Shown here: piece after piece, positions 24,729-32,614 of the stretch
Numbering within the stretch: the stretch's first letter is position 1
Layout: each line of letters begins with the position of its first letter
Assembly: GCA_012517315.1 (NCBI GenBank)
Contig: JAAYVE010000029.1
Coordinates: 124,001 to 188,000, forward strand
DNA: 64,000 nt
Direction: 5' to 3'
Source of the DNA: Deltaproteobacteria bacterium
GTDB taxonomy: Bacteria; Desulfobacterota; Syntrophobacteria; Syntrophobacterales; Syntrophobacteraceae
The notes under the pieces: model-generated
Told to the model about the DNA's origin: nothing
Database searches by the model: none
What the model saw: only the letters and a program-made list of their open reading frames with translations
Translations under genes and position numbers: made by a program

Positions 24729-26822
24729 TCACGACAGGACAATACGGCAGTCAACGCACCAGCATCCTTCAGGGGACACGATGACGGGATTGAGGTCCAG
24801 TTCGTTGATCTCTGGGTGTTCCAGGGCAAGCTGGGAGAGGGAGAGCATGGCCTGCGCCAGGCCGGAGAGGTCTGCAGCTACGCCTCCTCGAATGCCCTCC
24901 AGGATGGGATAGCCTCTCAGGCCCCTCAGGAGGCTCAAGGCCTCTTCCTTGGCTGGGAGGGGTAGGAGCGATCTTGCCACGTCCTTGAGCACCTCGGTGT
25001 AGATCCCACCCATCCCCGCCAGGAGAACCGGGCCGAATTGAGGATCCCTCTTGATCCCAAGGATGAGTTCCGTCCCTTGCATCTGCTTCTGAACGAGGAT
25101 TCCCTCCAATTGACCGTCAGGCGTCGCGCGTTGAAAGAGGGCGAGCAATTCCGCGAAAGCTGTCTCCAGTTGAACTGGTGAAAACACGTTCAGCCGAATT
25201 CCGCCCAAGTCCGATTTGTGGACCCATTGAGGGGAGACGATCTTGAGGACCACGGGGTAACCCGTCTTTTTCGATATCTCCAGGGCATGCGCCAGACTGC
25301 CCGCAACGCCTCCCGGTGCCGCCGGGATCCCATAATCTCTCAAGAGCCGCCATGCCTCATTGCCAGCCACAACCCCCGATTCCACAGTGGTGAAACGGGG
25401 TGCAAGCCGGACCGAAGGAGAAGCGGGAAAATCGGGCGTCTTCTCCAGTGACCGGCGCAATGTTTCGCAACGCCAAAGGGCTGAGAGCCCCAGGAGTGCT
25501 TCATCGATGCTGGAAAAACAGGCCACGTTGGGGACACCGGCAAGGAGTGCGCACTGGCGTGCCTGGTCGCCGCCATAAAGCCACAGCGCCAGCGGTTTTG
25601 GGATGCCCCGCGTACTGCCCAGTTCCCGCACCGCCCCGACCATGTCCAGATCCGCATGGAGCGGCGAAGGCAGGACGGGGGCGATCCCGAGGATTGCGTC
25701 CACCTTGGGGTCCGACATGAGGCCCGCAACCCCCTTTGTGAACACCTCGACGAATGACCCCGTCACCATTCCGAGGGGCCAGATGTCCAGGGGGTTGTGG
25801 AGGCGATGCCAGGGAATGCGGGGGTTTTCGAGACTTGCCCGCACGGTCTCCGGAAAGGGAGCCAACTCCAGTCCGTAATCCTCGCAGGCGTCCGCCGTTA
25901 TGATTCCGCAGGCGCCTGTGGCCGTAATCACTCCCAGCCGGGGACCGACGGGAGGGGTGAAGTTCAAGAGTGCGCGGCAGGCGGCCTTCATCTCCAACAT
26001 GTTCCGCACACGGAGGACACCGCCGCGTGCAAAGGCTGCATCCAGCACGGCGTCTTCACCCACGAGGGATCCCGTGTGGGAGAGGGCCGCCCTGGCGCCG
26101 GCGACGCTCCGACCTGTCTTCAGGACAACGATGGGTTTGCTTCGGGCAATGCGCGATGCTACTTGCAGAAACTTCCGCCCACGCTTCACCCCCTCCATGT
26201 GCAAGACGATGACCTTCGTCTGCGGATCCTGTTCCAGGTATTCCATTACATCCACAAAATCGACATCGCAACCGTTCCCGATATCGATTGCCTTTCCCAT
26301 GCCTTCCGTGAAGCATTCGTACCCGACCTGGAAGACTCCCGACTGGACGATCATGGACAGAGGCGGTGGACAAGGGTCTTTGAGAATGTCCACGAAGGCG
26401 GTGGAGAAGCCGTTGAAGGGATTCACCACACCCATGGTGTTGGGTCCGACCACGCGGGCGCTGGCGTCCTCAGCAAGGCGTGCCAGTTCCACCTGCAGCC
26501 TCTTGCCCTCTTCGTCCGCATCGGCAAACCCCTGACTGATGACCACGAACCGTTTGATGCCCTTGCGGAGGCATTTGGTGAAAGCAGGAAGCACCCTGTC
26601 CCTTCCCAGGGAGATCACCGCCAGGTCCGGAACCTGTGGAAGGGCCTCAACGTCTGGAAAGGCCTCCACCCCGGCGATCTCTTTCACCTTGGGATGCACG
26701 ACGAAGACTCTGCCACTGTAGCCGTAGCGCAGCATCATCTGGACATTGTTGTAGGAACCGGTCCCCATCCGACGTGTGACACCGATGAGGACGACGGAAC
26801 CCGGTTCGAAAAAAAGCCTCAT
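24729..26822 (-). CDS. ADP-forming acyl-CoA synthetase (fused alpha-beta form)
   Basis: A 697-residue enzyme interconverting acyl-CoA + ADP + phosphate with acid + ATP + CoA. Residues about 1-130 form the CoA-binding Rossmann domain (Val-Val-Leu-Ile-Gly-Val-Thr). About 150-450 forms the succinyl-CoA-ligase-like part with phospho-His in Ala-Leu-Ser-His-Thr-Gly-Ser-Leu. About 470-697 is the ATP-grasp domain (Tyr-Pro-Val-Val-Leu-Lys-Ile, His-Lys-Ser-Asp-Leu-Gly-Gly-Ile and Glu-Leu-Asp-Leu-Asn-Pro-Val). Such enzymes conserve energy from acyl-CoA in fermentative and syntrophic anaerobes. It lies 20 bases after the UPF0210 gene, so probably co-transcribed. Acid specificity unknown. Confidence 0.93.
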   Translation of the reverse strand: MRLFFEPGSVVLIGVTRRMGTGSYNNVQMMLRYGYSGRVFVVHPKVKEIAGVEAFPDVEALPQVPDLAVISLGRDRVLPAFTKCLRKGIKRFVVISQGFADADEEGKRLQVELARLAEDASARVVGPNTMGVVNPFNGFSTAFVDILKDPCPPPLSMIVQSGVFQVGYECFTEGMGKAIDIGNGCDVDFVDVMEYLEQDPQTKVIVLHMEGVKRGRKFLQVASRIARSKPIVVLKTGRSVAGARAALSHTGSLVGEDAVLDAAFARGGVLRVRNMLEMKAACRALLNFTPPVGPRLGVITATGACGIITADACEDYGLELAPFPETVRASLENPRIPWHRLHNPLDIWPLGMVTGSFVEVFTKGVAGLMSDPKVDAILGIAPVLPSPLHADLDMVGAVRELGSTRGIPKPLALWLYGGDQARQCALLAGVPNVACFSSIDEALLGLSALWRCETLRRSLEKTPDFPASPSVRLAPRFTTVESGVVAGNEAWRLLRDYGIPAAPGGVAGSLAHALEISKKTGYPVVLKIVSPQWVHKSDLGGIRLNVFSPVQLETAFAELLALFQRATPDGQLEGILVQKQMQGTELILGIKRDPQFGPVLLAGMGGIYTEVLKDVARSLLPLPAKEEALSLLRGLRGYPILEGIRGGVAADLSGLAQAMLSLSQLALEHPEINELDLNPVIVSPEGCWCVDCRIVLS

Positions 26823-26842
26823 GAGGATGCCAACTCCATGTT

Positions 26843-28216
26843 TCAGTTGCTGAAGCTCTGGACGGGGGCCGGAATACGCCCGCCGAGACGGATGAATTCG
26901 GTGGAACCGTTGTGCGGGGAGACGGGGATGATGATGGCCTCTCCCAGCAACCCCCCGAAAAAGGCCTTCTCGCCCGGTCTTTTGCCGGGCACGGGGATGA
27001 GTCTGGCTGCGGTGGACTTGTTGTTGATGACCCCAATGGCCATTTCGTCGGCGATGATGGCGGCAATGGTTTCCGGGGCCGTGTCCCCGGGGATGGCCAC
27101 CATGTCCAGCCCAACGGAACAGACACTGGTCATGGCTTCCAGTTTCTCCAAGGTTAGAATGCCACGCCCCGCAGCCTCCGCAATGTTCAGGTCCTCGCTC
27201 ACCGGAATGAAGGCGCCACTCAGCCCTCCCACGTAGGAACTGGCAAAGACGCCGCCCTTTTTCACCGCGTCGTTGAGCATCGCCAGGACGGCGGTGCTCC
27301 CGGGAACGCCGATGCTCTTGAGTCCCAAACTCTGGAAGATCTCTCCAACGCTGTCTCCCACGTTTGGCGTCGGGGCCAGTGACAGGTCCACGACGCCAAA
27401 CGGAACCCGGAGCTTTTCCGCCACTTCACGGCCGATGAGTTCGCCCACCCGGGTCACCTTGAATGCGGTCCGCTTGATGATGTCCGCAAGGCGACCGAGA
27501 TCCAGGTGAGGATTGGCGGACCGGGCCCGGTCAATAGCCTTCCGGACCACCCCGGGGCCGCTCACGCCCACGTTGATCACCGTGTCTGGTTCCCCCACCC
27601 CCAGATAGGCGCCGGCCATGAACGGGATGTCCTGGGGAATGTTGGCAAACACGCACAGTTTGGCGCATGCCACCCCGTCCGCATCCGCCGTGAGTTGCGA
27701 CGCCCTCTGGATCGTCTTCCCCATGAGGCGGACGGCGTCCATATTGATTCCAGCGCGGGTGGAAGCCACGTTCACTGAAGCGCAAACCCTCCGGGTGGAA
27801 GCGAGGGCCTCGGGTATGGCTTCAATCAGGGCGTGGTCCCCCAGTGTCATCCCCTTTTCCACCAATGCGCTGAAACCGCCGATGAAGTCGACGCCGATTT
27901 CCATGGCCGTCTCGTCCAACACTCGGGCCACCTGAGCCATCTCCTCCGGCGAGTGAAAGCACGCCGACACCGCGATGGGACTCACCGCAACCCGCTTGTT
28001 CACAACCGGTATGCCATACCGCAACCCCACCTCATCGCAGATCTTCACCAATTCCCCTGCAATCCGGGCGACCTTTGAGCGGACCCGGTTGCAGAACTGC
28101 GCGGGATCCTGGTGGGCGCAGTCGAACAGGCTCACTCCGAGAGTGACCGTACGCACGTCCAGGTGCTCGCTACGGAGCATTTCAAGAGTCGAAAGGACTT
28201 CTCGGTCGGTGATCAT
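26843..28216 (-). CDS. UPF0210 / PFL family protein (DUF711)
   Basis: A roughly 457-residue protein of the UPF0210 family, which is structurally related to pyruvate-formate-lyase-type barrels but has no established reaction. Visible conserved stretches: Asp-Val-Arg-Thr-Val-Thr-Leu-Gly near the start, Val-Asn-Lys-Arg-Val-Ala-Val-Ser-Pro-Ile, Asp-Phe-Ile-Gly-Gly-Phe-Ser-Ala-Leu-Val, Gly-Val-Gly-Glu-Pro-Asp and Val-Gly-Val-Ser-Gly-Pro-Gly-Val. ATG 28216 is chosen (AGAGGTGG upstream); GTG 28222 is possible. It follows the ACT gene by 16 bases; this ACT-UPF0210 pairing is common in bacteria, implying that the ACT protein regulates it or joins it in a complex. Confidence 0.92.
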   Translation of the reverse strand: MITDREVLSTLEMLRSEHLDVRTVTLGVSLFDCAHQDPAQFCNRVRSKVARIAGELVKICDEVGLRYGIPVVNKRVAVSPIAVSACFHSPEEMAQVARVLDETAMEIGVDFIGGFSALVEKGMTLGDHALIEAIPEALASTRRVCASVNVASTRAGINMDAVRLMGKTIQRASQLTADADGVACAKLCVFANIPQDIPFMAGAYLGVGEPDTVINVGVSGPGVVRKAIDRARSANPHLDLGRLADIIKRTAFKVTRVGELIGREVAEKLRVPFGVVDLSLAPTPNVGDSVGEIFQSLGLKSIGVPGSTAVLAMLNDAVKKGGVFASSYVGGLSGAFIPVSEDLNIAEAAGRGILTLEKLEAMTSVCSVGLDMVAIPGDTAPETIAAIIADEMAIGVINNKSTAARLIPVPGKRPGEKAFFGGLLGEAIIIPVSPHNGSTEFIRLGGRIPAPVQSFSN

Positions 28217-28232
28217 GTCCACCTCTGCATCG

Positions 28233-28784
28233 CTAGACTCTGTGGATCGCCTCGAAAATGTGCCGGTGTTGCAGGCTGATTTCCAGTCCTAGTTCTAGGG
28301 CCCTCTCACAGAGGTCCGACCGGAACGCATGCTGGTCTGTCTCAAGAGGGATGTCCACTTCATAGATCATGATGTTTCGCATGGGTTCGTCACCTCCCCT
28401 GAAGACGGCCTTGAGATTGCTGATATTGATCCGGTGGCGCGCCATGACCTCTGTGATGCCTGCAACAAGCCCAATGCGATCCGGGCCGGTGGTGGTGATA
28501 ATGAAAGGCTCACTTGGCGGGGGCACCCACTCCTGCTGTCTCACCATGGGTTTCACCACCACTGAAAGCCCCATGGGTTCGAGCTTCGAGGTGAGATCGC
28601 GCAGCAAGTCGGCTTCGTCCAGATCATCAGGACGAGTGACGACGAAAACCCCCACAAATTCGCTCTGCAGAATTGTTTGGCTCACGTCTTCGATGTTGCA
28701 GCGATGGTCGGACAAAATTCTGGATACTGAGGCTATGATGCCGGGTTTGTCGTATCCCAGGACGGAAATGACGGTTTTGTTCAT
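28233..28784 (-). CDS. ACT-domain regulatory protein (tandem ACT, GcvR-like)
   Basis: A 183-residue cytoplasmic protein with two ACT domains, at about residues 1-85 and 95-180. Each begins with a ligand-binding loop: Gly-Tyr-Asp-Lys-Pro-Gly-Ile-Ile-Ala in the first and Gly-Pro-Asp-Arg-Ile-Gly-Leu-Val-Ala-Gly in the second, followed by Asn-Ile-Glu-Asp and Asn-Ile-Ser-Asn strands. ACT pairs usually bind an amino acid and control a partner enzyme, here most likely the UPF0210 protein encoded 16 bases downstream. The start at ATG 28784 is set by the first ACT strand; open frame upstream is a shadow of the kinase gene. Confidence 0.9.
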   Translation of the reverse strand: MNKTVISVLGYDKPGIIASVSRILSDHRCNIEDVSQTILQSEFVGVFVVTRPDDLDEADLLRDLTSKLEPMGLSVVVKPMVRQQEWVPPPSEPFIITTTGPDRIGLVAGITEVMARHRINISNLKAVFRGGDEPMRNIMIYEVDIPLETDQHAFRSDLCERALELGLEISLQHRHIFEAIHRV

Positions 28785-28836
28785 GGCTATTCCCAACTCC
28801 GCTGGAAGGAATTGGATGTCGCTCCGCAAAAGGCCG

Positions 28837-29475
28837 TCAGCACCTCTCCAGCTGACACACTCTCTTGAGAAACCCCTCAATTCCCTGCACTTCGGACTTG
28901 TGCTCATGAAACGGGATGGTGAGATGGGCCGCCTTGGCGTACAGTGCTTCCCGCCTTTCGAGGAGTTCCACGTAGCATCGGGCGAGGGCGGATGCTTCCG
29001 TCTCACCCTTTTGCTTCTTGAAAAAGCCGCGCCAAAGAACCGGCCTCGGCTTCCGGACGTAGCTTTCGAGCATGTCCAAGCGCACGTGGGACGGGGTCTC
29101 CAGGTGAACAACGGTGGTCTGGGCCTTCAACGCTGCCAACAGTGCATCTCCGGTATAAATGACACTCCCCGTAGTGTCCACCACTACCTTTTCATCCCGG
29201 GTCCGATCGAGGCTCCACAGGTAAGTCAATATCTCCTCGATGACCTCCGTTTCACATTGGAGATACTTGGATTCCCGCTCTGCATATCCCGGCTCAAAAG
29301 GAAAACCCATCCATTCGCCCAGATCCCTGAGGGACCCGTCATGATTGCGCAGGTCACCAGAGAGTCTCGCGGCGATGAGTTCGTCGCAGCAAAAGCGCCG
29401 AAACCCTGCTTGAGAAAGCTTCAGGGACCAGTGAGATTTTCCGGAACCGGACATTCCGATCAGAGAAAGACGCAT
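28837..29475 (-). CDS. Shikimate-kinase-like P-loop kinase
   Basis: A 212-residue P-loop protein. Walker A Gly-Met-Ser-Gly-Ser-Gly-Lys-Ser stands at residues 7-14, typical of small-molecule kinases such as shikimate kinase. A Cys-Cys-Asp-Glu follows in the position of the acceptor-binding Asp. Val-Val-Val-Asp-Thr-Thr-Gly-Ser resembles the second nucleotide-binding strand, and Arg-Lys-Pro-Arg-Pro the lid. It lacks the typical shikimate-binding Gly-Gly-Gly, so it is probably a relative with another substrate. GGGGAG precedes ATG 29475 by about 9 bases. First gene of the minus-strand run ending at 21462. Confidence 0.78.
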   Translation of the reverse strand: MRLSLIGMSGSGKSHWSLKLSQAGFRRFCCDELIAARLSGDLRNHDGSLRDLGEWMGFPFEPGYAERESKYLQCETEVIEEILTYLWSLDRTRDEKVVVDTTGSVIYTGDALLAALKAQTTVVHLETPSHVRLDMLESYVRKPRPVLWRGFFKKQKGETEASALARCYVELLERREALYAKAAHLTIPFHEHKSEVQGIEGFLKRVCQLERC

Positions 29476-29783
29476 GAATGGAACTCCCCAGTGCAAACCG
29501 CAGCCTTGTCCGGTGCGTTTTCCGCAAAAAGCCCGGACGGCAAGCCGGAAGGAAGCGGGAAAATCATGTTTAACCGCTTTCTCTCACAGGATCAACAGAA
29601 CAGTGAACAAATCATTCCTTTCTCGTGCTTGCAATCGAAAGGAAATGAGCGGGCCATCCGCACCTTCCTTCGCGTCCCGGGTAGTCGCCGGACGAAAAGC
29701 CTTGCAAAGCTCCGGACAATCCGTATGTTGAATCTGCCGCCGGCAAAAAGGAACGGCGAGTTTGGCAATGAAGGAGGGAGAGA

Positions 29784-30137
29784 ATGGCTGAACTTCAAGA
29801 CGGACGGAAATACCGGCTTCCCACGGGTCAGTTGGTCGTTGCACGAGAGACAGGAGAAGGATTTCTCCTGGAATTCAGAAGGAGATACGCTTCTCCCATC
29901 CTGGTCGACAGCCATGGCCTCCTCATTCATAACGGGGATGCCATGAGATTGACGGTGGACTGTCTCACCCCCGTGTATACCGAGAACGAGGATGCCTCCA
30001 ACCTTGAAATGAGTGCCATCGTGCAAATGATGCTTGATATTCACGAGCGGGGAGGAAGGGATTGGGAGGAACTGGCGACAGAGGTCAAACGGATTCATGG
30101 AAGGGCTCTGGAGGGTTCCCGGCATGAGTCGGCCTGA
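29784..30137 (+). CDS. Conserved-looking hypothetical protein
   Basis: A 117-residue soluble protein that I do not recognise. Translation is strongly supported by AAGGAGG six bases before ATG 29784. The first 40 residues look like short beta strands (Gly-Arg-Lys-Tyr-Arg-Leu-Pro-Thr-Gly-Gln-Leu-Val-Val). The last 50 look helical and charged (Glu-Met-Ser-Ala-Ile-Val-Gln-Met-Met-Leu-Asp-Ile-His-Glu-Arg). No cysteines other than one central Cys, no membrane segment, no signal peptide. It diverges from the kinase operon and precedes the transglutaminase-like gene by about 175 bases in the same direction. Function unknown. Confidence 0.75.
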   Translation: MAELQDGRKYRLPTGQLVVARETGEGFLLEFRRRYASPILVDSHGLLIHNGDAMRLTVDCLTPVYTENEDASNLEMSAIVQMMLDIHERGGRDWEELATEVKRIHGRALEGSRHESA

Positions 30138-30311
30138 AGGAATAGGTTCGCTTCAGACATGCCATGATTCACAAAATGGCCCGCATTGCCCTGTGTACGT
30201 CAGGGATGAATCAAGTCGTGTTCCGCGTCGGTGTTAGGTGATCGTGAGGTTGACTTCAGTTTGTTGAAAACAGTTACGGAATTGCCGCCTGCGCATTGAG
30301 GCCGTTTAAAA

Positions 30312-31016
30312 ATGGAAGAGACCCAGGATCTTGAAAAATATCTGAGACCTACGCCCATCATTGACAGTGACGCCCCGGCGATCCTGCAACATGCCCACAG
30401 GATCGTCGGAGAGTTCACCACTCCTGTGGAGCGGGCAGTGAGACTCTATCTCGCCGTTCGTGACGGCATACGTTACGATCCCTATGCCCCCTTTCATCTG
30501 CCCCGACATTATCAGGCAAGCTGGGTTCTGAGGCGGGGCAGGAGCTTCTGTATCCCCAAAGCCTCTCTGCTCTGTGCCCTTGCCAGAGCCTCCAGTATTC
30601 CGGCGCGTGTGGGATTTGCCACCGTCCGCAACCACCTCGCCACAAAACAACTGCTGGACTACCTGGGAAGCGACACTTTCGTATGCCATGCCTATACGGA
30701 TCTCTACCTTGAAGGCAAATGGGTCAAAGCGACGCCCGCTTTCAACAAGGAACTGTGTGAAAGGCACGGGGTTTCGCCGCTCGAATTCAACGGCCGTGAG
30801 GATTCCCTTTTTCACGCCTATGATGGGGAAAATCGAAGATTCATGGAATACCTGGTATACACCGGCACCCATTGGGACATTCCTGTCGCCGAGATTCTGA
30901 TTGCCTGGAAGCGCGCATACGGGGCGTGTCGCATCGAGAACTTGATCAGGGCGTTCGAGCAACTGGAGGACAAAAGCATGGGGGACTTCGATTCGGAGGA
31001 AGTGCTGAAGGCTTGA
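30312..31016 (+). CDS. Transglutaminase-like domain protein
   Basis: A 234-residue protein of the transglutaminase-like (papain-fold) superfamily. The Cys nucleophile is C80 in Gly-Arg-Ser-Phe-Cys-Ile-Pro-Lys-Ala, on the usual helix Ser-Leu-Leu-Cys-Ala-Leu-Ala-Arg-Ala. The helix ends Ile-Pro-Ala-Arg-Val-Gly-Phe. The His is H126 in Cys-His-Ala-Tyr-Thr. After Gly-Lys-Trp-Val-Lys-Ala the third residue position reads Thr-Pro-Ala-Phe-Asn rather than the common Asp, as I recall for this subgroup. No signal peptide, so probably cytoplasmic. A peptidase or amidase role is more likely than cross-linking. Stands alone. Confidence 0.88.
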   Translation: MEETQDLEKYLRPTPIIDSDAPAILQHAHRIVGEFTTPVERAVRLYLAVRDGIRYDPYAPFHLPRHYQASWVLRRGRSFCIPKASLLCALARASSIPARVGFATVRNHLATKQLLDYLGSDTFVCHAYTDLYLEGKWVKATPAFNKELCERHGVSPLEFNGREDSLFHAYDGENRRFMEYLVYTGTHWDIPVAEILIAWKRAYGACRIENLIRAFEQLEDKSMGDFDSEEVLKA

Positions 31017-31125
31017 AAACCCCACTTTTCCAACCCACACTGCATCTTCGACCGGGGGTCCCTCTCCTTTGCCAACTTTCCCATGTCCCCGCCGCAATTG
31101 ATTCAAGCCCGACCTCGCCGCAGAA

Positions 31126-31656
31126 TCACAGCCTTTTCTTTTCGAACCAGAAAAAGAGCGCGATGACCCCCGCCCAAAACAAGGCAACGACGACCCACGG
31201 GGACAAACCGATGGTTTCCGGCAACCCCACCTTGCCGAAATCTTTCCATGCGAGCACAGTGGATTTGAAAAAGGGATAAAGCTCCGCGTAGATGGCAGCC
31301 CCCAACAACATGCCGATGACGGCGAAAAGGGCATGCCAGCGTCCCTCCCCCAGAGCACCGATGGACGTTCCCGGGCAAAACCCCATGATTGCCCAACCCG
31401 CGCCAAACATGGCTCCTCCTACGAGAACCGCTCCGACGTTCATGGACTTGTGACCGACCTTGATGATTCCTCCTTGTGATAGGAGAAGAATCCCCACCAT
31501 GCCCACGAGAATGGCGGAAAGCATGAACTTGAATATGGTCATGTCTCTGAGAAGCATCGCGCCCACCTGCTTATCGAACCGGAGAACCCGCCCCTTTTGC
31601 AGAAGGAACCCAAAGACAACACCGGTCACCAAGCCCAAGATCTGTTCGTGACTCAT
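31126..31656 (-). CDS. YeeE/YedE-type sulfur transporter half, second
   Basis: A 176-residue membrane protein with about four to five helices, half of the YeeE/YedE (DUF395, PF04143) family whose full-length members import thiosulfate or other sulfur species. The central Cys motif Gly-Phe-Cys-Pro-Gly-Thr-Ser-Ile-Gly-Ala is present at about residues 83-92, with Gly-Ala-Met-Phe-Gly-Ala-Gly-Trp-Ala before it. ATG 31656 overlaps the stop of the preceding half (ATGA), so the two halves are co-translated and probably form one transporter. No rhodanese, TusA or sulfite-reducing genes stand beside it. Confidence 0.9.
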   Translation of the reverse strand: MSHEQILGLVTGVVFGFLLQKGRVLRFDKQVGAMLLRDMTIFKFMLSAILVGMVGILLLSQGGIIKVGHKSMNVGAVLVGGAMFGAGWAIMGFCPGTSIGALGEGRWHALFAVIGMLLGAAIYAELYPFFKSTVLAWKDFGKVGLPETIGLSPWVVVALFWAGVIALFFWFEKKRL

Positions 31657-32198
31657 GAGGACCCCCTTCCGTAAAGCAAATGGGCAACCAGCACTCCAAA
31701 CGCGAAAAACATGGCGAGAGCAAAGAATGCGCTCAAGGACAGCTGCATCATTCCGCTGAGTCCATGACCGCTGGGGCAGCCATCGGCCATTCGGGCCCCC
31801 AGCATCGCCAGAGACCCCCCGACGATTGCGGCGAGAGCCCTCTTGCCGACAGATGCTCCAAATCGCCGCTCCCAAGTTGGAGGGATCCCCTCCAGTTTGA
31901 AACTCCTGTCGCTCGCAGAGGCTGCGAGAGCCCCCAGAAAGATTCCGATAACCAGCATGAACTGCCAGTCCACCCGAACCTTTTCCTTGGAAAAGTACTC
32001 ATTGGCTTCCACATGCTCCGAGGCGAACGTCTTCTCCAGGAGTCCCGCCGCGCGGACAAACGTTGTGGATGCGCCGAGATAATTTGTCTTCCCAAGCCAC
32101 TGGGTGGTGACAACGGCCGAGACGATGGCCAATATCCCTGCCAAAGCTCCGGCCACATATGGACTCCAGCCCCCATCCTCGCTTCTCCTTCGCGCCAT
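31653..32198 (-). CDS. YeeE/YedE-type sulfur transporter half, first
   Basis: A 181-residue membrane protein, partner of the following half-transporter. It has an N-terminal helix (Val-Ala-Gly-Ala-Leu-Ala-Gly-Ile-Leu-Ala-Ile-Val), then a hydrophilic loop of about 50 residues that includes Tyr-Phe-Ser-Lys-Glu-Lys-Val-Arg-Val-Asp-Trp. The family motif Gly-Ala-Arg-Met-Ala-Asp-Gly-Cys-Pro-Ser-Gly-His-Gly-Leu-Ser-Gly stands at about residues 136-151, with the substrate-relaying Cys. Two ATGs are adjacent (32201, 32198); the second has the better distance from AAAGGAG. The perfect inverted repeat at 32251-32281 lies just upstream and may control this operon. Confidence 0.9.
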   Translation of the reverse strand: MARRRSEDGGWSPYVAGALAGILAIVSAVVTTQWLGKTNYLGASTTFVRAAGLLEKTFASEHVEANEYFSKEKVRVDWQFMLVIGIFLGALAASASDRSFKLEGIPPTWERRFGASVGKRALAAIVGGSLAMLGARMADGCPSGHGLSGMMQLSLSAFFALAMFFAFGVLVAHLLYGRGSS

Positions 32199-32250
32199 CA
32201 TTGCTCCTTTCTCAGCGAACCCTTCTCCCTGCTTCATGCTCACGGATATT

Positions 32251-32281
32251 CAATGAATTTCTTATCCGGTTCAATTCATTG
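32251..32281. promoter_or_regulatory. Inverted repeat upstream of the YeeE/YedE pair
   Basis: CAATGAATT (32251-32259) and AATTCATTG (32273-32281) are perfect 9-base arms with a 13-base spacer. Arm centres are 22 bases apart, about two helical turns. The site is AT-rich against a GC-rich background and lies 53 bases before the transporter start. It suits a dimeric repressor or activator. Confidence 0.5.
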
Positions 32282-32301
32282 CTGCTCCGCAACGTGAATC
32301 T

Positions 32302-32442
32302 TTATTTCCACAATGGCTTGAAAGCACACTCGAAGCCATCGCCCAGGAAAATAATGTCCCTCTTGGGCGCTGCGCAACCTTTCCCTCTTCCACAAGCGTC
32401 AGAAACAGTGGCGGGCTCTCCGTCATATGGATCTTTATTCAT
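32302..32442 (-). CDS. Possible 46-residue cysteine-containing small protein
   Basis: ATG 32442 opens a 46-codon frame ending at TAA 32302, co-oriented with the YeeE/YedE pair and about 100 bases upstream of it. The product has a compact composition (Asp-Ala-Cys-Gly-Arg-Gly-Lys-Gly-Cys-Ala-Ala-Pro-Lys, then Phe-Glu-Cys-Ala-Phe-Lys), three cysteines in Cys-X5-Cys...Cys. It does not resemble translated noise, but I do not recognise a family. The ribosome-binding site is weak (AAAGAAC). The frame is open upstream to 32526. A small sulfur- or metal-related peptide is one idea; it may equally be chance. Confidence 0.35.
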   Translation of the reverse strand: MNKDPYDGEPATVSDACGRGKGCAAPKRDIIFLGDGFECAFKPLWK

Positions 32443-32614
32443 TGCTTGTTCTTTGCTTTTCCATTCGGTACCATGAACGCAATCCTTCCCGGGGGTCAGA
32501 ACAGCCTTTTTGCGAGGGTGCGCCATTTCTTCGAGTCAGCGAATGCGAGGGATTTGACCGGCAGCCTTGGAACGGGTTTCGAGCAGATGGGGAAAAGCCT
32601 GAAGGAGAGTTGAA

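Larger units (their letters stand above)
32199..32614. other. Divergent region between sulfur transporter and cobalamin-domain genes
   Basis: 416 bases. It holds a strong 9-base inverted repeat (32251-32281) and a possible 46-codon gene on the minus strand (32302-32442), both listed separately. No clear promoter for the plus-strand gene at 32615 is visible. Confidence 0.5.

Noticed and set aside
25797-27236. 479-codon plus-strand frame
   Set aside because: Opposite the acyl-CoA synthetase and UPF0210 genes; composition rich in His, Gly and Asp without domains.
28369-29946. 525-codon plus-strand frame
   Set aside because: Antisense of the ACT and kinase genes and runs through the real plus-strand gene at 29784 in another frame.
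32302-32442. GCCACTG on the minus strand as part of a cobalamin riboswitch next to a B12-domain gene
   Set aside because: The conserved B12 box and the rest of the core are absent, and the strand is opposite to the cobalamin-domain gene.
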